A stretch of DNA of 64,000 bases from Bradyrhizobium sp. 1 (GCF_023073315.1 NZ_JADPJH010000018.1:115146-179145), one strand, 5' to 3'; numbered from the stretch's first letter, positions 8,999-18,501 are shown. The notes: generated by a model from the letters alone, not told the origin. Numbers and translations are program-made.

Positions 8999-9946
8999 AT
9001 GCCTATGCCCTTGCGAAACATTTTCGGACTGTCCGTCCTCGCCATCCTGGTTGCAGCTCACGCCATCGCCCCGGCCTCCGCGCAAACGCGCGATGTCGCG
9101 GGCGCGCGCGACTATCCCGGCATCGGCCGCTTCAGCGGCAGCGTCATCACCGGCTATGTCATGAAGGATTTTGATGCAACGCGGATGCAGGCCGCCGCCT
9201 TCAAGGACGGCCAGCCAACCGATGCGCGGCGGCTCGAGGGTCGCGTCTTCCGCATCGCCTACCGCACCAATCCCGGCCCTTCGATCCTGGAGGTGTCGCG
9301 CAATTTCGAGACGCAGCTTGCGAAGGCCGGCTTCGAGACCCTGCTGGCCTGCGACACCGATGCCTGCGGCGCCATCCCCTTTACCGAGGCGATCGACACG
9401 CTGCCGGTGCCGCAGATGTGGGTCGACGGCTTCAACTACCGCTATTTCGCCGGCCGCAAGACCGAGGGCGGGCGCGAGACTTTTGCCAGCGTCATCGTCA
9501 GCCAGAACAACCAGGACATCACCGCGCAGGTCACCGTCGCCGAGCTCGGCGCCATCGCGAACAAGATGGTCGATGCCGCAGCGATGGCGAAGGGTCTTGG
9601 CGAGACCGGCCACATCGCGCTCTACGGCATCTATTTCGACACCGACAAGGCCGTGCTCAAATCCGAGAGCCGCCCGACGCTGGAGCAGATCGCAAAGCTG
9701 CTTGCGAGCCAGCCGCAGCTCAACGTCTTCATCGTCGGCCACACCGACAGCCAGGGCGCCTATGAGTACAATCTCGACCTCTCGAAGCGCCGCGCCGATG
9801 CGGTCGCAGCCGAGCTGGTGAAGAGTTTTCGCGTCGCGCAGACGCGGCTGCGCAGCGCCGGTGTCGGATTGCTGGCACCTGTCGGCTCCAATGCCACGGA
9901 TGCCGGGCGAGCGCTGAACCGGCGCGTGGAGCTGGTGGCGCCGTAG
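8999..9946 (+). CDS. OmpA-family protein with DUF4892-like N-terminal region
   Basis: A secreted protein of 315 residues. The signal peptide ends at about ASAQ (residue 29). The middle region, with FETQLAKAGFE, ACDTDACG and a long basic-aromatic stretch, resembles the DUF4892/OmpA-like lipoprotein family, though no lipobox Cys is present here. The C-terminal OmpA domain binds peptidoglycan and has GIYFDTDKAVLK, VGHTDSQGAYEYNLDLSKRR and the terminal LNRRVEL. It starts 73 bases after the KAP NTPase on the same strand, so the two may be co-transcribed, linking that NTPase to the envelope. A second in-frame ATG is two codons downstream. Confidence 0.85.
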   Translation: MPMPLRNIFGLSVLAILVAAHAIAPASAQTRDVAGARDYPGIGRFSGSVITGYVMKDFDATRMQAAAFKDGQPTDARRLEGRVFRIAYRTNPGPSILEVSRNFETQLAKAGFETLLACDTDACGAIPFTEAIDTLPVPQMWVDGFNYRYFAGRKTEGGRETFASVIVSQNNQDITAQVTVAELGAIANKMVDAAAMAKGLGETGHIALYGIYFDTDKAVLKSESRPTLEQIAKLLASQPQLNVFIVGHTDSQGAYEYNLDLSKRRADAVAAELVKSFRVAQTRLRSAGVGLLAPVGSNATDAGRALNRRVELVAP

Positions 9947-10511
9947 GAACTCACTCACGCAGCGCCCGCGCACGCATTGAGATCTGCAACACGAAGTGGA
10001 ACTCATTTGCGTGCAGCGAATGAGAGTCCATGCAAGCATTTGGAATAGATGCAGCTCTGCGCGCTTCGACACGCCACGCGCGAACTCTCGCTGCATTGCA
10101 AGGCGGCCAAAATGAATAAATTGCTTCGACCGTCAAATCATCTGCGGTGAAAGCGCGTTGAAGCAGCATGCACGATCGACGCATGTCTGATGCGCTCGCT
10201 GCGACATCAACGCCGCCACGATTTGCCTTGCCATCCCAGGGCGAAGGTATTAACCTTCTATTTTAGGTTGTTGCCCTGCCAGCCCCGGGCGACGCTGAAG
10301 ACCAAAAATAAACGGCGGGCTTTGCGGCCCGCTGTTTATTGAGGCAAGGCCATTCGAAGGGTCGCGGCAGGCGCTTGGCGCCGCCCCCGACAGACGACCG
10401 CGATCAAAACAGCCCTACTGCCGGCCAAAAAGAGCGCTCCGGCCCACCACTGATGTCGACAAGCCGCTGAAGTCATTTGACTGCGGCCCCCTGATCGACG
10501 ACAAGCCGCCC
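9947..10511. other. Gene-free stretch with one terminator
   Basis: No supported gene is seen. A 77-residue leftward ORF at the start has no family character. The strong hairpin near 10.3 kb is listed separately. AACCT/AGGTT inverted sequence lies just before that hairpin. Confidence 0.5.
10307..10340 (+). terminator. Bidirectional-looking hairpin terminator
   Basis: The 14-base arms AATAAACGGCGGGC and GCCCGCTGTTTATT (one G-U pair) enclose a 6-base loop, with A/T-rich arm ends on both sides. It is 360 bases after the OmpA-family gene, which would imply a long 3' UTR or an unannotated transcript ending here. Confidence 0.6.
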
Positions 10512-10748
10512 ATGGCCAAAAAACCCGGAACCAATCCCAAGGGCGAATTCGCCTTTTTCAACGTCTTCTATGAAGACGATACCCAGCGCTCCAACCGCCG
10601 CGTGCCCGCCGAGCTGCTCGGCGGCCTCGACGGCGACGAGCCCGCGCGCAGTTTCATCATGGAGCAGGACCGCGAGATCGCCGAAAAGGGTGGCCGCCCG
10701 GCGCCCGAGATCAAGCGGATCGAGCGGGTCGGGGCGAAGAAGAAGTAA
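10512..10748 (+). CDS. Small conserved-looking protein of unknown function
   Basis: A 78-residue soluble, charged protein starting [18 protein letters not shown] and ending in a Lys-rich tail (VGAKKK). Composition, codon use and a precise terminator 35 bases after its stop argue that it is a real gene. No domain is recognised. The central part ([20 protein letters not shown]) looks folded and not low-complexity. It is convergent with rpoD. Confidence 0.7.
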   Translation: MAKKPGTNPKGEFAFFNVFYEDDTQRSNRRVPAELLGGLDGDEPARSFIMEQDREIAEKGGRPAPEIKRIERVGAKKK

Positions 10749-10782
10749 GCGCAGCGACATACGCGCCGCAACGACACGAACA

Positions 10783-10810
10783 AAAACGGCGGGCCTCGGC
10801 CCGCCGTTTT
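10783..10810. terminator. Bidirectional terminator between the small gene and rpoD
   Basis: A perfect inverted repeat, AAAACGGCGGGCC / GGCCCGCCGTTTT, with a 2-base centre. It is A-rich on one side and T-rich on the other, so it can serve both the rightward small gene and the leftward rpoD. Confidence 0.8.
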
Positions 10811-10822
10811 CGTTTGGATGGA

Positions 10823-10843
10823 TGCCCGGATCAAATCCGGGCA
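10823..10843. terminator. Hairpin just after rpoD
   Basis: A perfect stem TGCCCGGAT / ATCCGGGCA with a 3-base loop lies 9 bases past the rpoD stop. No T-run follows on the rpoD strand, so it may cooperate with the neighbouring terminator. Confidence 0.45.
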
Positions 10844-10851
10844 CATCTGAA

Positions 10852-13014
10852 TCAATTATCCAAAAAGCTCCGCAGCTTCCTGCTCCTCGACGGATGCTTC
10901 AGCTTCCGCAGCGCCTTCGCCTCGATCTGGCGAATACGCTCGCGCGTCACGCTGAACTGCTGGCCGACTTCTTCCAGCGTGTGGTCGGTGTTCATGCCGA
11001 TGCCGAAGCGCATGCGCAGCACGCGCTCTTCGCGCGGGGTGAGCGAGGCGAGGACGCGGGTGGTGGTCTCGCGCAGGTTCGACTGGATCGCGGCGTCGAT
11101 GGGCAGGATCGCGTTCTTGTCCTCGATGAAATCGCCGAGGTGTGAATCCTCTTCGTCACCGACGGGTGTTTCGAGCGAGAGCGGCTCTTTCGCGATCTTG
11201 AGGACCTTGCGGACCTTTTCCAAGGGCATGCCGAGCTTTTCGGCGAGCTCTTCCGGGGTCGGCTCGCGGCCGATCTCGTTGAGCATCTGGCGGGAAGTGC
11301 GCACGATCTTGTTGATCGTCTCGATCATGTGCACGGGGATGCGGATGGTGCGGGCCTGGTCCGCAATGCTGCGGGTGATCGCCTGCCGGATCCACCACGT
11401 GGCGTAGGTCGAGAACTTGTAGCCGCGGCGATACTCGAACTTGTCGACCGCCTTCATCAGGCCGATGTTGCCTTCCTGGATCAGGTCGAGGAATTGCAGG
11501 CCGCGGTTGGTGTACTTCTTCGCAATCGAGATCACGAGACGGAGGTTGGCTTCCACCATCTCCTTCTTGGCCTGGCGTGCTTCGCGCTCGCCCTTCTGCA
11601 CGGAGTGCACGATCTTGCGGAACTCGACGATCTCGAGGCCGGTCAGCGCTGCAAGCTGATGCACCTCGTGGCGGAGGTCCTTGATGCGGTCCTTCTCGAC
11701 ATGGACGAAATTCTTCCAGCCCTTGGCCGAGAGTTTCGAGACCCGGTTGAGCCAGCGCGGATCGAGCTCGGAACCCTGGTAGTTGCGCAGGAAATCCTCA
11801 CGCGCGACGCCATGGCTGTCGGCAAGGCGCATCAGGCGGCCCTCGTGCGAGACGAGGCGCTTGTTGATGTCGTAGAGCTGCTCGACGAGTGAGTCGATAC
11901 GCGCCTGGTTGAGGCGCAGCGACTTCACCTCGACGATGATCTCGTCCTTGAGCTTGCGGTACTTGCGCTCCTGGTGCGGCGACAGCGAGGGCCCATGCGA
12001 GGTGCTCTCGAGCTGGTTCTGGATGTCCTGCTCCTGAAGCTTGCGCAGCTTCTTGTAGCTGTCGGCGATCTTGTCGAAGATCTCGACGACCTTCGGCTTG
12101 AGCTCGGCCTCGATGGCCGCGAGCGACATCTGGTTCTCGAACTCGTCGTCGTCGTCCATGTCGGATTCGGCGGCGGCTTCGCCCGGATCCTTTTGCTCAC
12201 CGGCCTGGCTGCCGCCGGGGGCGGGCTGACCAGCGCGGAACGGGGTCGGCGACGGCGGAGCTGCGGGCGGCGCGACATGCGCGGGCGCGCCACCGGCCAC
12301 TGCGGCCTGGCCGCCTTCGGCCGACGCTTCACCGTTCTCGCCGGTGGGCCCGGCGATCATCGCGTTGTTCATGCCGGCCTTGGCGTCGGGGCCGGCATAG
12401 GTTGCTTCGAGATCGATGATGTCGCGAAGGAAGATCTTGCCTTCGTTGAGCTCGTCGCGCCAGATGATGATGGCCTGGAAGGTCAGCGGGCTTTCGCAGA
12501 GACCTGCGATCATCGCCTCGCGGCCGGCCTCGATGCGCTTCGCAATCGCGATTTCGCCTTCGCGGGACAGCAGCTCGACGGTGCCCATCTCGCGCAGATA
12601 CATGCGCACGGGGTCGTCGGTGCGCTCGCCCGGCTCGCTCTTCTTGACCTCGGTGACGGCCTTTTGCGTGACCTCGACGAGCTCGTTGTCGGTCTCGTCC
12701 TCGCCGCCCTCGTCCTTTTCCTCTTCGCCTTCGCTATCGTCGGCTTCGGTGACGTTGATGCCCATGTCCGAGAGCATGGACATGATGTCCTCGATCTGCT
12801 CGGGCGAGGTCTGGTCGGACGGCAAAACTTCGTTGAGCTGATCGAAGGTCACGAAGCCGCGCTTCTTGGCCTGCTTGATCATCTTCTTCACTGCCGCGTC
12901 GGACAGATCGAGCAACGGCGACGGCGCGTCCTGGGAGTCCTTCTCCGGCGCGTCCGCTGCCTTGTCGTCTTTTTCCTTGTCCTTCGCCTGCAGCGTCTTT
13001 GCCTTGGTGGCCAT
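10852..13014 (-). CDS. rpoD: RNA polymerase primary sigma factor RpoD
   Basis: The housekeeping sigma-70, 720 residues. Region 1.1 is at the N-terminus, followed by a strongly acidic stretch. Region 1.2 is at [18 protein letters not shown] long non-conserved Ala/Pro/Gly insert occupies about residues 210-290. Regions 2.2-2.4 include [19 protein letters not shown] and [17 protein letters not shown], region 3 follows, and the region 4.2 helix-turn-helix is at [25 protein letters not shown] lies 7 bases before the ATG. dnaG lies upstream on the same strand, preserving the rpoD-dnaG neighbourhood common in proteobacteria, but with a 375-bp gap that allows an independent rpoD promoter. Confidence 0.98.
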   Translation of the reverse strand: MATKAKTLQAKDKEKDDKAADAPEKDSQDAPSPLLDLSDAAVKKMIKQAKKRGFVTFDQLNEVLPSDQTSPEQIEDIMSMLSDMGINVTEADDSEGEEEKDEGGEDETDNELVEVTQKAVTEVKKSEPGERTDDPVRMYLREMGTVELLSREGEIAIAKRIEAGREAMIAGLCESPLTFQAIIIWRDELNEGKIFLRDIIDLEATYAGPDAKAGMNNAMIAGPTGENGEASAEGGQAAVAGGAPAHVAPPAAPPSPTPFRAGQPAPGGSQAGEQKDPGEAAAESDMDDDDEFENQMSLAAIEAELKPKVVEIFDKIADSYKKLRKLQEQDIQNQLESTSHGPSLSPHQERKYRKLKDEIIVEVKSLRLNQARIDSLVEQLYDINKRLVSHEGRLMRLADSHGVAREDFLRNYQGSELDPRWLNRVSKLSAKGWKNFVHVEKDRIKDLRHEVHQLAALTGLEIVEFRKIVHSVQKGEREARQAKKEMVEANLRLVISIAKKYTNRGLQFLDLIQEGNIGLMKAVDKFEYRRGYKFSTYATWWIRQAITRSIADQARTIRIPVHMIETINKIVRTSRQMLNEIGREPTPEELAEKLGMPLEKVRKVLKIAKEPLSLETPVGDEEDSHLGDFIEDKNAILPIDAAIQSNLRETTTRVLASLTPREERVLRMRFGIGMNTDHTLEEVGQQFSVTRERIRQIEAKALRKLKHPSRSRKLRSFLDN

Positions 13015-13389
13015 CCATTGCTCCTAAACGCGCTTCATGCAGACGGCTCGCTCCGCCCGCGTGAAATCACTTGAACCTGTTGTTCGACGCTCTCGCTTCG
13101 TCAGATCTCGACACGGAAAGGGCGGCGCGCACATCTCTCGCCACCCCCAACCTTCTCTGGCCGGAATTGCCTAACGCTTCGTGAGCCTCTTTGTCGCGGC
13201 GGATGCAGGTGTAGTGCCAACAGCGATTGCGCGGATTCATTCCTGACGCGTCTGTTCTGCCTGCGGCCGCCTGGTGGCCAAAGTGCTCCAAGACCGTTAA
13301 GTCTCGATTAACCCTGTTTTTGCCGCCAAATCATGGATTTGGCGAGTCTTTTAGCGGTGCCTAGCCCGGCCGTCCGCATGATTCTTTCA
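13015..13389. other. rpoD upstream region, gene-free
   Basis: No gene is seen between dnaG and rpoD. It should contain the rpoD promoter, although no convincing consensus could be fixed. It also holds a perfect 9-bp hairpin, CGCCAAATC / GATTTGGCG with a 3-base loop, at 13324-13344, about 45 bases beyond the dnaG stop; no T-run follows it on the dnaG strand. Confidence 0.5.
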
Positions 13390-15408
13390 TCACACGCTCT
13401 TCTGGAACCGACCCGACAGCTCGCCAAAACCCTCGATCAGGGCCTCGGTGCCGTCGACTTCGCCTATCCGAGCCTTGACGTCACGCAGCCACGCCAAATT
13501 GGCCTCGCTGGGGTCCTCCCCCAAGGCCAGCTCGGCGTCCTTCAACTCCCTAAGTAGTGAATGGTATTGCCGATGCAAGGCAACGAGCTGGTGCCAGGTG
13601 GAGAGAACGTCGTCCCTCGCCGCGCCCTCGCGGGCACCCCACACCGCCGCGGTGGTGATGCCGTTCTCAACCCTTTGAAGGAGCTGCGAAAATCCGCCCT
13701 TCTCGATGTCGGATCGCATTTTCTCGGCCAGCTCGCCTGGGTCCGGCGAGTGGTGATGGTCGTTGGCGAAAGCGGCGATGATGCCGGCCCGGAGCTTATG
13801 GGCCTCGGGATGGGCCAGCTCCAGGGCGGCGACCTCCTCGAGATGGTCGTGCAGCAGCCAGGGGTGGTTGATCAGAATTTGCAGGATCAGGGCTTCGCGC
13901 CTGGAGATGGCGCTGCGCTGGCCGCGCATGATCGGGCTCGCCGCGAGCTGGGGGCTCGCCGCCTGGTAAGGGCCCGAGGGCAGCGGGGCCGGACCGGACG
14001 GGCCACGGCGTCCCTGGTTGCCAAAGCCCTGGCCACCGAATCGATTCGGCTGTCCCCCGCCCCTCGGCTGGAACTGGCGGCCGGCCTGACCGGGACGGAA
14101 ATTGCCCCGGCCGGCAAAGCCGCCGCGTCCGCCTTCCGGTGCAAAGGTGCGCTGAAGCCGCTCGGCGAGATCCTGGCGATAATAACGCCGCACCACCTCG
14201 TCGCGGATGCCGTTGGACAATTCCTTGATGCGCGCTTCCAGTGCGGCGCGGCGCTCGGGGGTGGCAAAATTGCCGCCTTCGAGCTCGCGCGCCCAGATCA
14301 TGTCGGCGAGCGGACGCGCCGCGGCGATCACCTCCTCGATCGCGCCGCGACCGCCGGAGCGCGCGAGATCGTCGGGGTCCTGCCCTTCCGGCAACAGTGC
14401 AAAGCGCAGGCTTTTGCCCGGCGCGAGCAAGGGCAACGCAAGATCCGCAGCACGATACGCCGCTTTCTGCCCGGCCTTGTCGCCGTCGAAACAGAGGATC
14501 GGCTCGTCCGCCATCTTCCAGATCAGCGCAAGCTGGTTTTCGGTCAACGCAGTTCCGAGCGGCGCGACGCTACCTGCAAAGCCTGATGTGACCATCGCAA
14601 TGACGTCGACATAGCCTTCGACCACGATCAGGGGGCTGCCGTCATACGTGGCTTTGCGCGCGGTCTGGTGATTGTAGAGATTGTCGCCCTTGTGGAAGAG
14701 CGGCGTCTCCGGCGAGTTCAGATATTTGGCCGGAACGTCCTTCTCCAGCGCGCGCCCGCCGAAGGCGATGACGCGGCCGCGCATGTCTGCGATCGGGAAC
14801 ATCACGCGATCGCGGAAGCGGTCGTAGGGCACGGGGATGTCGTCGCCTGCGACGAGCAGCCCGGTCTCGACCATGTCGGCGACGGAAACGCCGAGCTTGC
14901 CGAGATGCTCCTTCAGCGCGAAGCGATCGGGCGAGGCATAGCCGAGGCCGAACTGCAATTGCGTCGCCGGCGAGATGGCGCGGTCGGCGAGATAGCCGCG
15001 CGCCTTGGCACCGACGCGGGAGGCCAGGGTCTCCGCAAAATACTTCGCGGCGAGATCCATCACGTCATGCAGCGAGCGGCGCCGCTGCTCCTGCCGCGCC
15101 GCATCCGGCGTCACCGCTGGCAGCGGCAGGCCGGCCATGCTGGCCAGCCGCTCCACGGCCTCCGCGAACGGCAGGCCGTCGGTCTCCATCACGAAGGTGA
15201 TGATGTCGCCGTGCTTGCCGGAGGAGAAGTCGTGGTAAAATCCCTTCTGGTCATTGACGTAGAAGGACGGCGTCTTCTCCTGCTGGAACGGCGACAGCCC
15301 CTTCCACTCCCGCCCCGCCTTCTTCAGCTTGACGCGCTTGCCCACGACTTCGGAAACCGAAAGCCGGGCACGCAGCTCGTCGAGGAATTGGGGCGTGAAG
15401 CGGATCAT
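13390..15408 (-). CDS. dnaG: DNA primase DnaG with degenerate zinc-binding domain
   Basis: Synthesises RNA primers at the replication fork, 672 residues. The N-terminal zinc-binding domain keeps its frame (GLSPFQQEKTPSF...YHDFSSGKHGD), but the four usual ligands Cys-His-Cys-Cys are Ser39, Gln42, Asp60 and Ser63, so zinc cannot bind as in the standard enzyme. The TOPRIM catalytic core is intact: VVEGYVDVIA with the catalytic Glu, and LCFDGDKAGQKAA with the DxD-type acidic residues. A Gly/Arg/Gln/Pro-rich linker (about 440-500) precedes the helicase-interacting C-terminal domain. From memory, other alphaproteobacterial primases share the altered finger, so it is unlikely to be an error. Confidence 0.96.
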   Translation of the reverse strand: MIRFTPQFLDELRARLSVSEVVGKRVKLKKAGREWKGLSPFQQEKTPSFYVNDQKGFYHDFSSGKHGDIITFVMETDGLPFAEAVERLASMAGLPLPAVTPDAARQEQRRRSLHDVMDLAAKYFAETLASRVGAKARGYLADRAISPATQLQFGLGYASPDRFALKEHLGKLGVSVADMVETGLLVAGDDIPVPYDRFRDRVMFPIADMRGRVIAFGGRALEKDVPAKYLNSPETPLFHKGDNLYNHQTARKATYDGSPLIVVEGYVDVIAMVTSGFAGSVAPLGTALTENQLALIWKMADEPILCFDGDKAGQKAAYRAADLALPLLAPGKSLRFALLPEGQDPDDLARSGGRGAIEEVIAAARPLADMIWARELEGGNFATPERRAALEARIKELSNGIRDEVVRRYYRQDLAERLQRTFAPEGGRGGFAGRGNFRPGQAGRQFQPRGGGQPNRFGGQGFGNQGRRGPSGPAPLPSGPYQAASPQLAASPIMRGQRSAISRREALILQILINHPWLLHDHLEEVAALELAHPEAHKLRAGIIAAFANDHHHSPDPGELAEKMRSDIEKGGFSQLLQRVENGITTAAVWGAREGAARDDVLSTWHQLVALHRQYHSLLRELKDAELALGEDPSEANLAWLRDVKARIGEVDGTEALIEGFGELSGRFQKSV

Positions 15409-15566
15409 GCTGATTTCTGGGGTGAGTCGGGCGTTAAGCCAATCGGATAGGCATATAAGGATGGCCTTGGGAAATACGAAGCACGTGGGGCTTCTCCCGG
15501 CTATTCACAGGCCAAAAGATTCGACGGCAGGCTTGAACCCCGCCCGGTTCCACGCTTCCATGGGCC

Positions 15567-16130
15567 ATGTTCAGGACCTTTCGGGGTGGCCAGAGCGGGG
15601 GCTGGCGCATCATCTCGGTGTCGCCCGTGACGGGCGAGCCCCTCGCCTTCATGCCGGCGCTGTCGGTCACCGACAGCGAGGCGATCTCATTGCCGCTGGT
15701 GCCCTCGCGCAATGCGTGGCGGCTGGTCGGCGTGCCCAGCAGCTTGCGCTACACCGAGCGGCCTGAGAAGCAGCAGCTCACAGCCGTGCAGGCCGGGCTC
15801 GGCCGGCTGGAAGCAACGAGCGCAGCGCTGATCCCGATCCGCAAGTCACAGGCCTGGTGGGATCTGACGCAGGAAGAGCGGCGCAGGATTTTCGAGGACA
15901 AGTCGCACCACATCGCGAGCAGTCTTCGTTTCCTGCCCGCCATCGCGCGGCAGCTCTATCACTGCCGCGACCTCGGCGGCCCCTTCGACTTCCTGACCTG
16001 GTTCGAATTCGCCCCCGCGCACGCCTCGCTGTTCGAGGAGCTGGTGGCAATGCTCAGGCGGACCGAGGAATGGACCTACGTCGAGCGCGAGGTGGACGTG
16101 CGCGTGGTGAAGGAAGTGCTGTCGGCTTAG
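15567..16130 (+). CDS. Chlorite dismutase-family haem protein (short, clade-2-like)
   Basis: A 187-residue protein of the chlorite dismutase/HemQ superfamily. The length matches the short dimeric form known from Nitrobacter. Motifs are AWWDLTQEERR (Trp pair 97-98), DKSHHIA with the candidate proximal haem ligand His115, and a distal Arg128 in AIARQLYH. The His-to-Arg spacing of 13 is the same as in characterised chlorite-degrading enzymes, so O2-producing chlorite decomposition is plausible. Activity in this organism, and where chlorite would come from, are unknown. No perchlorate or chlorate reductase genes are nearby. It lies divergently next to dnaG with no signal peptide. Confidence 0.82.
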   Translation: MFRTFRGGQSGGWRIISVSPVTGEPLAFMPALSVTDSEAISLPLVPSRNAWRLVGVPSSLRYTERPEKQQLTAVQAGLGRLEATSAALIPIRKSQAWWDLTQEERRRIFEDKSHHIASSLRFLPAIARQLYHCRDLGGPFDFLTWFEFAPAHASLFEELVAMLRRTEEWTYVEREVDVRVVKEVLSA

Positions 16131-16182
16131 AGCCGCGATGACGGTACGCTCCCTCGCCCCGTTCTTACGGGGCGAGGTGAAG

Positions 16183-16581
16183 TCAGTGCTCCAGGAAGCG
16201 GCCGGACTCGATACGCGGCAGATCGGCGACGGGCCAGTTGTAGATGTAGGTCCAGGCCTTCTCAGCGGAGCCATCAGGCAGCGTGACGTCGATCAGCCGG
16301 CGCAGATATTCGGTCGGCTCGGGAAAGCCTTCCCCGCAGGCCTCGTACATGTCGAGCTCGCCCAAGAGTTCGTCGGGCACGCGCAGGTGAAAGAGCTCAC
16401 CGTGCACGATATCGGAGGCCGCATCCGACAACAACAGGCCCGGATAGTGCTTCACAAGAACGAGCCGGCCGCGACAGGTCGCTTCACCGACGAAGTCGGC
16501 GTGGCCAGCAAGCAGCCGCGCCATCGGATGGTCGAAGCCGCGCATCAGGGTGCCATAGACGAACAAACGATCGGGGGTCAT
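16183..16581 (-). CDS. Gamma-glutamylcyclotransferase-like (AIG2/GGCT fold) protein
   Basis: A 132-residue cytoplasmic protein starting MTPDRLFVYGTLMRG, the substrate-binding YGTLMRG loop of the AIG2-like cyclotransferase fold. LDMYEACGEGFPEPTEYLRR carries the family Glu that acts as general acid/base. Members cyclise gamma-glutamyl-amines to 5-oxoproline, but many have unproven substrates. The ATG chosen opens the conserved fold; an in-frame upstream start would add ten unlikely residues. Confidence 0.8.
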   Translation of the reverse strand: MTPDRLFVYGTLMRGFDHPMARLLAGHADFVGEATCRGRLVLVKHYPGLLLSDAASDIVHGELFHLRVPDELLGELDMYEACGEGFPEPTEYLRRLIDVTLPDGSAEKAWTYIYNWPVADLPRIESGRFLEH

Positions 16582-16607
16582 GGGCGCTCTATAGACTCTC
16601 AACGCGG

Positions 16608-16678
16608 TCATTGCGAGGAGCTCTTGCGACGAGGCAATCCAGACAGCCGCCGCGGAAATAGTCTGGATTGCTTCGCTA
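16608..16678. repeat. Palindromic dispersed repeat (TCATTGCGAG...GGATTGCTTCGCT type)
   Basis: Inverted arms GCAATCCAGAC and GTCTGGATTGC surround a short GC-rich centre, and the outer left part reads TCATTGCGAGGAGC. The form is that of a repeat found many times in Bradyrhizobium genomes. It separates two convergent-to-tandem leftward genes. Confidence 0.65.
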
Positions 16679-17497
16679 AGCCGCCTTGTCGCTTGCGACC
16701 TCGTCGCTCACCACCACGAATTTTTTCAGCTCCATCCGACCAAAGCTCGTCGAGAGCGCGACGTCGGCGGCGTCGCGTCCCGTCCCCATCAGGATGCGGC
16801 CCCTGCGGGGGATGTTATGCCTGGCGTCGAAGGTGAACCATTTGCCCGACAGCCAGACCTGAAACCAGCCGGAAAAGTCCATCGGCGCCGGGTCCGGCGG
16901 AATGCCGATGTCGCCCATATAGCCGGTGCAGTAGCGCGCGGGAATGCCCATGCAGCGGCAGAAGGTCAACGCCAGATGCGCGAAGTCGCGACAGACGCCG
17001 GTCTTCTGCTCGTAGACGTCGTGCGCCGACTTCATGTAATGGGCGTGCTCGTAGCCGAAGGTGACGTGGCCGTGCACGAACTTGGTGATGGCTGCGACGC
17101 GCTTCCAACCGGGCTTGGTCTTGCCGAACAGCGACCAGGCGATGTCGGTGAGCTTGTCGGTCTCGCAATAGCGGCTCGGCATCAGATAGAGCATCAGCTC
17201 GTTCGGCAGCTGCTCGATCGGGAGTTGTTGCGCGGTCGGCATCACCTCGTCGGGCAGGCCGGTATCGCGCACCAGCGCGCGGCCCCTCAGCGTCACGCCG
17301 CCGGCGGGCGTAACGAGACGGCCGCACACATTGCCAAAACTGTCGTGATAGAAACGGATGGGAACGTCGGGCTCAGCGACCACCGTCTCCTTGCCGATGA
17401 TGTCGGCTTGTCGCGAGGGGTGGATGTTGAGCATGATCACCATCGGTGTCGGCTGCGCTGCCGCGTAGGTGATCTCGAAGCCGACCTTGATCTGCAT
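16676..17497 (-). CDS. Transglutaminase-like protein, candidate catalytic His replaced
   Basis: A 273-residue cytoplasmic protein with a transglutaminase-like cysteine-protease fold in its C-terminal half. The catalytic Cys is C169 in KTGVCRDFAHLAL, and an Asp lies at FTFDARHN (D224). Where most relatives read DFHAW, this one reads DFSGW, so Ser209 takes the place of the catalytic His. Either the enzyme is inactive or another residue (H227 in DARHN) substitutes. The gene begins immediately after the stop of the neighbouring transglutaminase gene (TAG then ATG, no gap), so the pair is translationally coupled. Confidence 0.85.
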   Translation of the reverse strand: MQIKVGFEITYAAAQPTPMVIMLNIHPSRQADIIGKETVVAEPDVPIRFYHDSFGNVCGRLVTPAGGVTLRGRALVRDTGLPDEVMPTAQQLPIEQLPNELMLYLMPSRYCETDKLTDIAWSLFGKTKPGWKRVAAITKFVHGHVTFGYEHAHYMKSAHDVYEQKTGVCRDFAHLALTFCRCMGIPARYCTGYMGDIGIPPDPAPMDFSGWFQVWLSGKWFTFDARHNIPRRGRILMGTGRDAADVALSTSFGRMELKKFVVVSDEVASDKAA

Positions 17498-18409
17498 CTA
17501 TGAAACTTCCGCCTCCAACTCTTCGTCGCTGTTTTGGTCGTCCGAGACCACCCTGATGTTCACGTCCATGGCCTCGAAAGCGTCGTCGGAGCCGATATAG
17601 ACCCCGTGGAGCGGGATCGCCTGACGCGGATCGCGGGCGACCGCGACACGAATGAGGTCGCGGGTGCCGATGATGCCGTTGGTCGGATCGAACTCGATCC
17701 AGCCTGCGCTCGGCAGATAGACCTGCACCCAGGCGTGCGTCGAACCACCGCCCTCATGCCGCTGCTCGATATCCTCCGGCACGAAGATGTAGCCGGAGAC
17801 AAATCGTGCAGCGAAGCCGAGATGGCGCAGCGCCTCGATCATAAACAGCGCATAGTCCCGACAAGTTCCCGTCCCCGAATGTAAAGTGTCGAGCGGATGC
17901 TGCGTGCCGGGCTCATGGCGCTTGCGGTATTTGAACTGCTCGCGGATGCCGTGCGTCATGCCGCTCAGGATCTTGAAGGTCGGCGACGGCGAATCCTCGT
18001 CGAGGAAGCCGCGCGCCCATTCCGAAATCTCGCCATCGGGATCGGCATATTGCGGCGTGGTGTATTGCACGAGGTCGGCAAACTCCTCGTCGTCATAGAC
18101 GAAGGGATAGAAATAGGCGGCATCGTCCGGCGTCAGCGCGAACTCGTCCACCGGATTGTGCTCGACGGTGACGTGCCAGTCGAAGGTCAGTGTTTCCGCG
18201 CGTTCGTCGAAACTCGCGATCGCAACCGAATTGCCGAACACGTCGTGAATCCAGCGTAGCGACATCGGTGTGGGCGAGATATCGAGCTGACTGTCGAGCA
18301 CACGCAAATCGTGCCCGTCACGCGGACGGAGCATGATCCTGTGTTCGCCGAACGCCACGGGGCGGTTGTAGCGATATTCGGTCTTGTGATGAATCGTCAG
18401 CAGCGGCAT
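17498..18409 (-). CDS. Transglutaminase-like protein with N-terminal beta domain
   Basis: A 303-residue protein. Residues 1-90 (LLTIHHKTEYRYNRPVAFGEHR...) form the usual N-terminal bacterial transglutaminase beta domain. The core has a full triad: C183 in GTGTCRDYALFM, H225 in STHAWVQVYLP and D241 in WIEFDPTNG. Such proteins act as cysteine peptidases or amide-forming enzymes; in some bacteria they occur with peptide-synthesis or proteasome-like clusters, which are not seen here. It is the first gene of a two-gene unit with the variant copy downstream, suggesting a paired active/modified arrangement. Confidence 0.9.
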   Translation of the reverse strand: MPLLTIHHKTEYRYNRPVAFGEHRIMLRPRDGHDLRVLDSQLDISPTPMSLRWIHDVFGNSVAIASFDERAETLTFDWHVTVEHNPVDEFALTPDDAAYFYPFVYDDEEFADLVQYTTPQYADPDGEISEWARGFLDEDSPSPTFKILSGMTHGIREQFKYRKRHEPGTQHPLDTLHSGTGTCRDYALFMIEALRHLGFAARFVSGYIFVPEDIEQRHEGGGSTHAWVQVYLPSAGWIEFDPTNGIIGTRDLIRVAVARDPRQAIPLHGVYIGSDDAFEAMDVNIRVVSDDQNSDEELEAEVS

Positions 18410-18501
18410 CGTGAGGCAATCATGGTGATTTTGGGCCGATCATTCTATAGCGATTCCTGCCCAATTCTTGGGGTCGACTGCTTTTTCCATAGGCAATCAG
18501 G

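Noticed and set aside
9951-10184. 77-codon leftward ORF after the OmpA-family gene
   Set aside because: No ribosome-binding site, no family character and atypical composition.
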